Source of the DNA: Narthecium ossifragum
Taxonomy: Eukaryota; Streptophyta; Magnoliopsida; Dioscoreales; Nartheciaceae
DNA: 64,000 nt
Direction: 5' to 3'
Assembly: GCA_963920575.1 (NCBI GenBank)
Contig: OY986970.1
Coordinates: 20,839,274 to 20,903,273 of the forward strand
The notes beneath the pieces are model-generated. The model did no database searches, was not told the origin of the DNA, and saw nothing but the letters and a program-made list of their open reading frames with translations. Below, piece after piece: positions 1 through 10,200 of the stretch. A program made the position numbers and the translations under genes. Position 1 is the first letter of the stretch. Every line of letters starts with the position of its first letter.

Positions 1-1020
1 TTGCCAACGGAAAATGGAGGAATCAAGACTTCATACCATTGGAGGAATCATTTGATGTCTATTTAGCTTACCTCTTTTTCTTGGAAACATTTTCTTGTCC
101 TCGCCATATGCCTTGAGTATCCACCATCAAGATATCACCTTTTTCTTTTGAATTTGTCTTGACAATTGGATCTCAAGCATTCCTAACACAAATCATGTCT
201 TGATTTTTTGTACCCAAATCTTTTGGGTTCACTATCGTTAGTTCTTGAAATGTGCATATAAGATGAATGCTTTGGAATCCAAAACGTATTAGCACTTGCA
301 TTCTTCATTAAATAGCAATTAGGAACAATATGTCCTATTTTACAACAATAGTGATAACTAGGTGCATTTGCAAATCTAGGAGGATGAGATGATGCTTTAA
401 CAAAGTTGTCTTTTTAAAATTGTTCATCTTCCTAGGATTATAGCCAATTCCATTTTTGTTCAATGAACTACGTTGGCTATCAAGGATCTCATTAAGTATA
501 ATCTCACTCTTCATAAACTTAGAAAGAGTAATTTTCAAATCATTATTTTCAAGGGTGAGATCCCTTTTTGATTCTCTCAAAATGATGATTTCCTTTTGTA
601 AGTTACTTGAGTTATTTTGTAAAATGTCATGCTCACATTTGCAATTTTCAAGTTCTTTCTAAGTGAGGCATGATCATCATTAGATGTCTTACTCATCATG
701 CATTTGTTTTCATTTTCCAATAAGTCAATCATATGCATGACATCTAGTTTTTCTTGTTATAGCTTCTTCAAGTCCTTACACGAAGCATAATATTTCTTCT
801 TAAGGAACTTTAAATCTTTAGCTAAGGAATGATAAGCTTCAAAAAGTTCATCAAAAGCTAGCTCATCATTTACCTCATGATCTTCTTCCTCGTCCCCGAT
901 GGCCATTAGACAAATACTTGCCTTTTCTTGCTCTTTTTCATCGGAGGAAGAAAGCATTATCGCTTCACTCTAAGTTGCCACAATGCCTTTCTTTTTCTTG
1001 AAATTCTTCTTTGTTGGCTT

Positions 1021-1870
1021 CTAGAGTCGAGGGCAATCGGGCTTGTAGTGTCCGGGCTTTCTACACTCATAACATATAATGTCATTTGAATTAGATGAAG
1101 TAGAGTTTGATTTTTCACCTTCGGAGGTTTTCTTCTTTAAACTTTTCTTTCCTCCTTGGCGATTGAGTATCCTTTTGATTTTTCTTGTAATTGATGCCAA
1201 TTCCTCTTCGCTCGAATCCAATTCTTCATCACTTGAACTTGATGAATCTTGGCATGTCGACTTGAATGCAACCGATTTTTCTTTCTTGTCTCCTTTATTA
1301 TTGCTCTTCTTCAAGGTCATCTCATAGGTCATGAGTGAACCCATGAGCTCATCGAGTGATAACTTGAAAAGGTTTTTTGGCTTCCTCAATCGCCGTCACC
1401 TTGGGATCCCATGCTTTAGGTAGACACCTAAATATCTTTCTTACAATTTCATCACTAGCATAAGATTTGCCAAGAGATTGAAGCACATTCAAAATATTAT
1501 TAAAGCGTGTAAACATTTCACTAATAGAATCATTTTCCTTCATGCTAAACAATTCATAGTCATGAACAAGCATACTTATCCTAGTCTCCTTAATTCAATT
1601 GGTTCCCTCATATGTAATTTCAAGCTTCTCCCATATTTCCTTGGCTGATTTACAACTTGAAATTCTACTAAATTCATTGGGGCTCAATACATAAATAAGA
1701 AAGCATTTGGCTTTAGCATTGATTGCCAATTTCCTTATGTCGGATGGAGTGTACTCACTTTTAAGCTTGGGTACATCCTTTCCTTCATGCATTTTACTAG
1801 GAATAAATGGTCCATCCTCAATAGTAGGCCAAGCTTCATAGTCTAAGTATTGGATAAAAATTTCCATCAT
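1021..1870 (-). pseudogene. Broken gag of copia E
   Basis: Gag nucleocapsid polyprotein region of a copia element. In order on the minus strand: a DUF4219/UBN2-like segment at 1870-1595 (YLDYEAWPTIEDG...), its continuation at 1573-1349 ([31 protein letters not shown]), and a basic Ser/Lys-rich stretch ending in a CCHC zinc knuckle (CYECRKPGHYKPDCP) at about 1070-1030. A stop near 1595 and a frameshift near 1380 break the frame. Further degraded gag C-terminal coding, acidic and coiled-coil-like, continues to about 335. The zinc knuckle is intact here, whereas in copia F the last cysteine has been lost. Confidence 0.82.
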
Positions 1871-1994
1871 AGTCTTCCAATAATTGTAATTTTCTCCATC
1901 AAAGTAGGGAAGCCTATTTGTAGATTGTCATTGTTGGTTTTTCATCTATACCTAGGATCCTCTAGGGTCGTTAAACCTCTAATTTAGAGACGAG

Positions 1995-2006
1995 GCTCTG
2001 ATACCA
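1995..2006 (-). other. Primer binding site of copia E
   Basis: TGGTATCAGAGC on the minus strand, complementary to the 3' end of initiator tRNA-Met, three bases inside the LTR end. Known as the usual copia PBS in plants. Confidence 0.9.
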
Positions 2007-2008
2007 AT

Positions 2009-3054
2009 TGAAGGTCCAAAGGAGGGGTGGATTGGACTCTTTTGCGGAAATACAATAGATGAAAACATAGATAGAATGCTAAAATACTAGTATGCTTGTT
2101 TAGATATGAAAACAATAAATAAGGCAAGTAATAAAGGAAAAGAGAGAGTTAAGAGACTTGCACAAGATTTTATAGTGGTTCGGCAAACCTTGCCTACGTC
2201 CACTTCTCTCAAGGGCCTCCTTGAGGTGCCACTACTTGTAATTCTCCCTTACAAGTTTTCCTACCAAGCTTTCGGGTGCTTGGCAACCTTACAAATCCTC
2301 CAACAACTGCTGGAGCTCTCCCTCAAGCTTTCGGGTGCTTGAGAACCTTACAAATCACTCCAAGCAACTCTTGGAGATTATTCACAAAGTCTACTTCATA
2401 ACTTGAAGTAGGTTTACGAAGATTTAAGCTCTCAAAAGAAGACTAAAGCTTGTTACAATGTAAACTAATATCTCCCTTAGTCTTACACTAAGTTTGATGC
2501 ATCTTCCTATATATACTTGAGCTTTAAGACCTCAAAAAGCAGCTCCTAACGGCCACTTAGGTTTTCTGCAACGGCTCTTTAACGGCTAGTTTTCTGACTG
2601 GCGGTCGACCCTCGCATCATCTGCCACATCGTCCGTCGCCATCTTCTTGAGCCGCGGTCGATCCACGCATCGACCTTTAAGCTTCACGGTCGACCGTCAC
2701 ATCGTCCGCAAGGCTCTGTGAGGAAAAACACTTTCCAAGGTCGATACTTCGTTCGACCGTCACTTCTCCTCAACCGAGTCACATAGCCCACGGTCAATCG
2801 GTCCATCGACTGTCGCATCGACCGACCGTCGCCACTTTTATCCTCAGCAGTCGATCCTTCCATCGACCGCCGCTTTCCACGGTCGATCTCTTCATAGCCC
2901 GCAGTCGATTCCATGGTCGACGTCCACATCGTCCGTGGACAATAGCATTTCTAAAATATGAAAGTTAAGCAAGTTTTCAACATATATTGTATCACATATA
3001 TATTTTAACATTTAGGAACATATTAGCATCATCAAAACACCATTAGGACTAACA
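2009..3054 (-). repeat. 5' LTR of copia E
   Basis: Begins TGTTAGTCC at 3054 and ends CCTTCA at 2009 (TG...CA), 1046 bp, immediately followed by the PBS. A TATA-like box (minus strand AGTATATATAGG) lies at 2507-2518. About 85 bp and more upstream of it is a cluster of GGTCGAT/ATCGACC inverted repeats (2603-2922). Confidence 0.88.
2603..2922. repeat. Inverted-repeat cluster in E LTR (GGTCGAT-N6-ATCGACC)
   Basis: At least four 20-bp modules with 7-base half-sites around exactly 6 bases: 2656-2675 (perfect arms, spacer CCACGC), 2739-2758 (ACTTCG), 2792-2811 (CGGTCC) and 2849-2868 (CCTTCC). A fifth, degenerate one lies at 2903-2922. Single GGTCGACC palindromes occur at 2603 and 2687. They sit in U3, upstream of the LTR TATA box. 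Confidence 0.8.
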
Positions 3055-3059
3055 CTCTA

Positions 3060-3765
3060 GACCCTACGTGGTGGTGTAGATATGCATTTCAATTTCACTC
3101 TAAGTGCGATCTGCTGTCAAACAACATGGCAGAGGCATTCAATAAGTTCATTTTGGATGTTAGGAAGATGCCTATAATCACAATGCTGGAGGAGATTAGG
3201 ATAAAGCTAATGACAATGATGAGGGTAAAGAAGCAACAGATGGAAGGAGATAATCAGGATATTTGCCCTACGATACAGAAGAAGATAGAGGATATTAAAG
3301 TGGAGACTAGACACTGGTATTGTGAATTGTTTGGTCAAGAAGAGTTTGAAATAACATGCTAAGATAACAAGCTTGCAGTCAACTTGGCTGAGCAAGTATG
3401 TAGTTGCAGGAAGTGGGGACTGACATGATTTCCTTGTGTACATGCTACTGCATGTATATTTAAGATGAGGAAGAGGCATGAGGACTATCTTACCATGGTG
3501 CAAGAAGGGCACCTACTTGATGGCATACTGACATCACATCAGACCTATCAATGGTCACAAGCTATAGAAGAGGGTTGGTCCTGGCAACATTTTACCCCCA
3601 GCCTATAAGAAACATCATGGAAGACCCAAAACGCTGAGGAGAAGGAGCCCAGAAGTGGGGCCAAGGAGTCATAAGCTCAAGAGGAGACACACAATTGTTA
3701 GGTGCACCAATTGTTGGGAGTGGGGACACGATAGAAGGACCTGCACAAAACCTCCATTGAAGTAC
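3060..3765 (+). pseudogene. MULE (MuDR) transposase, C-terminal fragment
   Basis: Fragment of a Mutator-like transposase. The first readable part (3066-3360) matches the region between catalytic core and zinc finger (LLSNNMAEAFNKFI, then an ETRHWYCELFG-like segment). It is followed by a SWIM finger remnant at 3402-3460 (CSCRKWGLT, stop, FPCVHATAC), where a TGA replaces the codon expected before the IPC/FPC part. A CCHC knuckle (CTNCWEWGHDRRTC) lies at 3703-3744. The catalytic DDE part is missing: its 5' side abuts LTR element E at 3054. Stops at about 3361 and 3430 and frame changes make it non-functional. Confidence 0.8.
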
Positions 3766-3871
3766 ATGTTATCAGGAGTTATGCCAATGGATGATACACT
3801 TTTTGCCGGTGGAATGCTGGTCCCACCCCTTCCTTGGGTCCTAAACGTATTTCTTACTGCTGGTATACTGG

Positions 3872-4687
3872 TCACAACTGCCACGACCAGCTGAAGAATG
3901 GTCCTCCAATTGGGTAGTAAGAAGAGCAACAAAGGATAGACTCTGTTTGATGACCCTTGAGGCGTTGCTTGAAATCGGAAAGAGTAGGAGCAACCTCATC
4001 GAAAGATGGGAGTGGTCGCACAAGATGGATAGCAGCAACCACGACAACATATGAGGAGGGAAGTCCTTCAAGAAGAAGGAAGATGAGATCGACCTCGTTC
4101 ACTGGTTCATTTTCCATAGCAAGAGTATGAGATATGGCCCGAGCTTGATGAACATACTTAGTAATAGAAAGAGACCCTTTAGAAAGGTTGTGAAGATCAC
4201 GTTTGACACTTTGCACACGGTTGCGAGTCACGGTGTTATATAAAACTTCAAGGGTAGCCTAGATCTCATGGGCAGAAGAAGAATGAACAACTTGAGGAAG
4301 TACATTGTCGGAAAGTGAAGATGCTATCCAAGCAAGCACCATTTGGTTCAACTGAAACCAAGTTGAGATGGCCAGATTAAAATCGAAACCGGCAGGGCGC
4401 GCTAAAGTCCCTTGCACAAGACCAAGAAGAACATGACAATGTATAATAGGGAGAACCTGCATCTTCAAAACCAAATAATTGGATGCCATCAGTTTGGAAG
4501 AGATCTCTTGGTTAATAGCTTTTACAACAGGAAACGTTGAGGAAGGCGCCAAGGTGGCTCCAATTGCCGCCGAAGATGGAGTACCAGAAGGCGATGAAGA
4601 CGTCATAGGTGTAGGGGACAAAAATGACGAGCAAGAGAAGACCAATTTAGAGAGGATCGTAGGAGTCTGATAAGAGTTCAAAGCCAC
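3872..4687 (-). pseudogene. Old copia gag fragment (element H)
   Basis: Minus-strand copia gag of another lineage: an N-terminal Ser/Thr/Pro-rich part, a LDxxNYLxWKxQVLP-like segment (here SNYLVLKMQVLPI), then a UBN2-type helical region (YVHQARAISHTLA, LIFLLLEGLPSSY). The two open halves (4687-4259 and 4231-3872) are in one frame, separated by a TAG at about 4258 where the family has Trp (EIW-ATLEVLY), so one G-to-A change broke it. No ATG fits the N-terminus, and no LTR or PBS could be placed, so this is a truncated relic. Confidence 0.7.
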
Positions 4688-4689
4688 AA

Positions 4690-6033
4690 TTTGGTTCTTC
4701 TGTTACTTTAGTATTTAAAGGTTACAATGGGATTTGAAATCCCAATGAAATAAAAAACTATCTATAAAAGTGAATTTGATATTCCTCTTTACATGGTAAA
4801 CAAAGACTTTCTATTGCAGAGGATTTGATATTCCTCTTTACATGATATAGTAATCAAAGAAGACAACTAAGATAGGCATGCTCTATTGGCGTACATGCCA
4901 GCTATGCATGAGAAAGGGTCACAGCTCACATTCACCAAACAATGACAAGTTATAATCAATGCGCCCAAAGATTGTCCTCATCATTGCTAAAAAGTTTTCA
5001 GAGAGGGGTACCTTCACACCTCGAAACAAGCCTTAGACATTTGAGTGAAAAAGACCTTTCCCTTAAGTAAAAGTCATGGAGGGAAAATTTGTCTATTGTC
5101 TTCTGCTTTAATTTTTTTATGATCGTGGATTGGAATTAGGTGAGAATAGCTATTTAGAACATCCATGATTTTGGATTTTGTGTTAACTTATTAAATACAC
5201 TCTTTGTTGTTTGAACCATGGACTAGATGCTGGGCGGGTCTACTTATATATATACATTGAAGTTATAAGTGATGTTCTTTCTCGATAACTATCTCTTATA
5301 TGTATAAATCTTTCTTGAAGTTTGGTACCGAAGGGAATTTAGTAGCAACACCTGAAATTATTCTTTGTAGTTTTTATTTCAAGATTTGTCTTTGGATCTC
5401 CAAAGCTACATAGAAGTACAAAAGCTTTAGCTGCTTTCCCTGTCTTGACTGCTCGTCTCAACATTTTAAGAAATAAGCACCAGGAACAAAGCAAGCAAAC
5501 CCTTTGTCACAAGTATCCTTGGAAGGATTGTTTGGTTGGTACTTGGTTTGCATCATCGGATGCAATGGATCAGCCGATGCAGTGCATCAGCTGAAGTTGC
5601 GTAAGGCCGCTAATAAGTAAACTTCTACCCAATTGGAGATAACTATTTCAGTAACTAATAATGGACTCAATCCAATTAAATAAGAGAGACCCATTGATCC
5701 ACCAAGTGGACATTCCCTTCCAGAAGATAAACAGAGACCCCGAAAGGAGTCTCTCACCGATAACTTGCCATCGATTACCCTTCATACGAAGTGCCAAACC
5801 ATGTCTGCTAACCATAAAGCTGTATGTGCCAATGCCGGCGACATATGTCAGTGGTGCTATAGGCCTAAAGACACCTATCTGAGCTTCCAGGCTGCACCCT
5901 AAGAAGCTGGTTAGCCATCAATGGCTGGCACACTACCATAATGCGATTAAAGATAAACTCAAGTAGCTAATCAGATTCAGCTTTACTTGAAATTCAGCAA
6001 CCTCAGCTGATCATGATAGAATCCAGCTTTACC
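4690..6033. other. Intergenic, no gene recognised
   Basis: Nothing with a recognisable domain on either strand. One short direct repeat is visible: GATATTCCTCTTTACATG occurs at about 4778-4795 and again at 4828-4845. The small open stretch at 5661-5882 has no known motif. The segment is probably old transposon debris downstream of the P450 gene. Confidence 0.5.
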
Positions 6034-6036
6034 TTA

Positions 6037-6804
6037 GGGGGCGTTTGTTTCGGTGAAGTGTTTCCCGCCGGCGGCGTTGCTTGCGTCCGGGTCGAGCTCC
6101 TCCCTCCTCTTCGTGGGCGACTGGTGGATAAGGACGCAGTGAGCTCTTGTACCGCTGAAGTCCCGTGGCCTCTTAACAGCGCCGGTGAGGAAGAAGGGCG
6201 ACTGCTTGAGATCGCGGTGGAAGGAGGAGGAGGAGACCGGATCGGGATCAGGCTAGTGGTGAGGAAGCTGGTGAGGAGAAGAAGAGATGGCGGGGGAAGG
6301 AGGAGGAGGAGACCGGATCGGGATCGGGCTGGTGGTGAGGAAGCTGGTGAGGAGAAGAAGAGATGGCGGGGGAAGGAGGAGGAGGAGACCGGATCGGGCT
6401 AGTGGTGAGGAAGCTGGTGAGGAGAAGAAGCTCTGGAGCTAATAGTGGAGAGGAGGAGAATAAGCTAGTGAGGAGAAGAAGCTCTGGTAAGGAGGAGGAG
6501 AAGAAGTTGGTGAGGAGATGGCGACGGAAGCAGGAGAGAAAGATCGGGCTGTGTGTAGCGTTCTCCGCGTGGATGGAAAACCTACCCAGCGTCGGATGGA
6601 AAAGACGATGGAAAACTTGGCTGGAAAATGTTTCTGGCCAATATTTGGCCAGAAACATTTGGCTGAAATGGAGGGGTTTGGAATGGTTTTGGAATGGAGA
6701 TGGAATGGAATGGAGACCATTCCAGTGAAACAAACAGCATGGTCACTGGAATGCCATTCCATTCCAACCATTCCAGCCTCCATTCCAGTGAAACAAACAG
6801 CCCC
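6037..6804. mobile_element. PIF/Harbinger (Tourist-like) non-autonomous DNA element
   Basis: 768-bp element flanked by TTA on both sides (6034-6036 and 6805-6807), the target site typical of PIF/Harbinger. Terminal inverted repeats: GGGGGCGTTTGTTTC at the left end and, reverse-complemented, GGGGCTGTTTGTTTC at the right end. There is no transposase. The interior holds a GA-rich 76-bp tandem repeat and, near the right end, a second TIR-like copy: CCAGTGAAACAAACAGC at about 6722-6738 as well as at 6785-6801. It lies 65 bp past the P450 stop codon, so the gene's 3' end or polyadenylation signal may fall next to or inside it. Confidence 0.82.
6241..6439. repeat. 76-bp tandem repeat inside the Harbinger-like element
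   Basis: Two near-identical 76-bp units (6241-6316 and 6317-6392), each ending GGAGACCGG, followed by a partial third copy to about 6439 and preceded by a diverged copy ending at 6240. The repeat is purine rich (GAGGAGAAGAAG). Confidence 0.85.
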
Positions 6805-6869
6805 TTAAAGTAAATCAACAACTCATGATTAAAAGCTTCTAATGTGATGCTTACAGAGGAGCAATCACA

Positions 6870-7295
6870 TCAGAGTCTATGCAGCATCAGAGGAGCTCCA
6901 TGTTGTGGCTGAAGAGTGATAACTGTGTAAGGAGCATGAGTGTATGATGGTGAAAGCTCAAATGAGAAGTGCTGCAGGATCATACTCAAGGCCATCTTGG
7001 CTTCGCTCAGAGCAAAATTCTGACCGATGCAAATCCGAGGACCCCCACCAAATGGAAAGAAGGCCACTTGATCTTTTGATGCCTTAGACACACCTTCGGC
7101 AAATCTTTCAGGTTTAAACTCATGGACATCCTCTCCCCAGTACTCTGGATCATGGTTGATGAGAATTAGTGGCAGGGATAAAGCCACTCCTGGAGGATAA
7201 GTGATCCCACCGAGTTCAACCGTCTTATAAGTTCTTCGGCTAAGGACGGCACCCGGTGGGTATAGTCTCAGCACCTCGTAGAGGATCATCGTCAT
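6870..7295 (-). CDS. CYP72A: CYP72A exon 5 with K-helix and haem loop
   Basis: 426 bp including TGA at 6872-6870. Acceptor ATTGCAG before 7295. Holds EVLR (E387, R390), LYPPGA, FKPERF and [17 protein letters not shown] with the haem-ligand cysteine (469). The C-terminus ends LMLHRL. The Harbinger-like element begins 65 bp downstream. Confidence 0.95.
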   Translation of the reverse strand: MTMILYEVLRLYPPGAVLSRRTYKTVELGGITYPPGVALSLPLILINHDPEYWGEDVHEFKPERFAEGVSKASKDQVAFFPFGGGPRICIGQNFALSEAKMALSMILQHFSFELSPSYTHAPYTVITLQPQHGAPLMLHRL

Positions 7296-10200
7296 CTGCA
7301 ATATGAGAATAAAAGGATTCCAATATTCATCTCTACAAATAACAACTCGTCTATGATTACCAATTTCTAGGAAAGTCAGCATCGGTCCTTTTAACAGGAA
7401 CAAAAGCTCCATATAAGCAACTTGTTATCCAAGAATATTTAAGTTCGTTGAAAAATCATATTCATCATAGGTAAAAATCATGCAAAACTAACATAAGATT
7501 CATTGACTCAAGCTCATACTTTGCTGTATAAATGACTAAAAGAGCTATTTATATGTCTAGTTGTTTGTAACAGGCCAGCTTAAGCAATAATAGAAGTTCT
7601 CTTCAAAAAAAAAAAAAAAAAAAAATCAAGCATGACAATTGTTTCTGTAAGTGTTATAAATGACCGGAAGTATATGGAATAGACACATATACTTACAATT
7701 TTTAAACGGCTTAAAGCATCATAATCTGGCTTATTTTTTCCAAATACTTGCAAAACCTCTTCTCTTGCACGCGCCTGCCAGGTTGGATACATGCTTAAGA
7801 CAATCAAAGTCCATGTGAGCAGAACTGCTGTCGTCTCGTGCCCAGCGAAGTAGAATAGCTTACATTCTTCAACCACATCTTCAGTAGTCATAGCATTGCC
7901 TTTGGCATCTCTTTGCTCCCCGATATTAGATTCCAGTAGCAAACCAAGTAGGTCATTCTCAGTGGCTTCCCCGCTTTTAATAGCTCTCTCTCTATTCTGA
8001 ACCATGGTTGTCAGAAGTGCTCGAACCTCTCTATATATTTTTTCTCTCCTATTGTTCATCGGGGTGGGAAGAAACCTGTTTATTAGATGATGACAATAGT
8101 CAATTTCACTATGAACAACCTAATTTTGGGGAATAAATTCAAGAACTAGGTGACATATACATTATATTGGGAAGAAGTAATCAGACCTGTAGCCTGGAAA
8201 ATATACAGCCTGAAGAGCCTTAACAAAAAGCTGAGCTGCTTCTGTTTGAAGTTGGAAGATGCGCCTTGCTTCGCGAAAGCTGCTACCAAATGCTGTTCGG
8301 GAGATGACATCTCGTGTGAAGTCCAGAAGTTCAGGCCAGACATCTATCTCACGAATTGCCACCGAACCGATAGAGTTCTCCCATCTTGCAATCAACTCAT
8401 CACAACAAGCAGAAAACGCAGGCAACATACACTGCAAAACAACACAATCATAGTTTTATAGTCTATCTGAAACCTCCTTTACGTGTTATTGTCTCAGGTT
8501 GAAACATCAACAAAAGGTTTAAAGTTATGATTTGGTGAAAACAAGACTTCACCATCAATTAGTTACCTTTAACTTCTCAACATGGAAAGCAGGGTTAATA
8601 ATCCTCCGGTGTCTGGCCCATTTTTCGCCATCGTAGTTTACGAGCCCTTTAACAAATTGCTTTACCATCGGGCTTTCACTTGGTTTCCCAAAGTGGCCAA
8701 ACTTGTCAGATAGAATTTCTCGCATCAACTCTGGATGCATAATGGTCACTCTAGGAACATTTCCTATCCAAGTCAGAGACGTCTTGCCTGCATGTATCAG
8801 ATCACATGGCCATTTTACATGGAAGCGGGAGGAGCTATGCTGATAAAAAACATTCTTAGAAGAGGTTTTAAAGCAACTCTAACTTTGCTACACACTAAAT
8901 CAATCACTTTATGTGCTTACTTTGAGTAACCACCTGCAAGCTATTCAATGAGAGAACGTAATTTTGTAAATGCACTTAGATCACAAAGAATAGGATGACT
9001 ATCATGATATTTTGCAAAGGAAAAAGGCAATTGAACTATCTATTTCTACTAGAACTATACAAGGGCCTATGTCGACAATTTACATCCTCCCGTTCAGCAA
9101 TCAAGAAGAAACATCTTCCCTATTCGTGTGAGTTCCTTTGATTTTGATTTAGGAACGGAGAACCGAGGAAATAGCTAAGAGAGAAAAGAAGGAAGAGGCT
9201 CTTCGTGGCCGGAGCCTTGCCCGGCTGCCACCTGGCGTTGGTGGGGTGGGCTTTGGCCCCACATAGAGGGACTTTCCTCTCTAAATCATGGGGAAAGGGG
9301 CGAAGGAGCGATGCCTAATGTCCCATCTTAGGCAGCTCAGGCAGAAGCGGAAGGAGCAGAAGGAGAAAAAAGATCGTAAGAAGGAAAGGAAACTCATGAA
9401 AAAGATGTCATCCTCTTCTGAGCAAGAGGCAAGCAGGGAGGAGGTTGGGAGATCAGAAGCCGGGAGTACAACGATGGTGAGTGGAGCAGTGGAGCCCATA
9501 TCCAAGCTCCAAGCACCCTCACAGCAACTTCCTTAAATGGAGGTTGAAGAAGAAGTTGAAACACAATGATGCCCTGACCTGAGCGGGGGACACCTCGGTT
9601 GCAGAGGACCTGGGTGGATGTAGCTGCTAGGGAACCACTGAAGAGCTCATATGTTGGGAGGAAGGAGGCTACAAACCTACGTGCACAGAACAGAGATAGG
9701 GTGGTCTTCGATGAGAAAGAATCAGCCAAACTTAACAAAGACCGGGAGAAGGCACTCTTTGGGAGGTTTATAGGTAGGAGGGTGCCTATCTCCATCCTAA
9801 GGACTAGGTTGGCCATGATGTGGAAGACATCTGCAACTTACGAGGTGGCTGAAGTTGTGCAAGGGGTTTTTGTGTTCAAATTCAGCAATGAGGAAGATAG
9901 ATCGTATGTCCAATCCAAAGGTCCCTGGACTCTGGAGGGGAGATTACTGTCCCTCATTAGGTGGGAGAGCAACTCTCGACCATCCCAAATCTGTCTTAAT
10001 AAGGGAGCGGTTAGGAACAGATTCCCTGATCTGCCATTAGAGATGTACGAGGCTTCAACTCTCAAGAAGCTGGCAGTAGTGTTTGGAACACCCCTCAAGG
10101 TAGAGCTTCCAACCACTCTGGCAACGAGGTGTGAATTCACCTGAGTCTGTGTGGAGGTCTGCTTGGATGACCCATTAAAGGATGGGGTGGACTTAGTTAA

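Larger units (their letters stand above)
1..3054 (-). mobile_element. Copia element E (SIRE-type), 5' LTR and gag part
   Basis: Ty1/copia retrotransposon read on the minus strand: 5' LTR (3054 down to 2009), tRNA-Met-type primer binding site, then a broken gag region running off the left edge. Its gag matches the corresponding part of element F (29202-38496) in order and wording, for example the KRDLTL and DLKITLSKF segments and the CCHC knuckle region, so the two belong to one family. The plus-side flank CTCTA (3055-3059) would be one copy of the target duplication; the other copy is outside the window. It interrupts a MULE transposase fragment that resumes at about 3060. Confidence 0.88.

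Noticed and set aside
5661..5882. Small open frame of 73 codons as a short gene
   Set aside because: No motif, no start or splice context, and no repeat of it elsewhere in the window.
6013..6821. Overlapping open frames on both strands, some basic and Gly/Arg-rich
   Set aside because: All lie across the non-autonomous Harbinger-like element and its 76-bp repeats; the low-complexity composition explains them.
9838..10140. Minus-strand open frames opposite LINE-1 ORF1 (and similar at 10343-10813)
   Set aside because: Antisense shadows of LINE ORF1, whose sense strand has DUF4283 and the knuckle.
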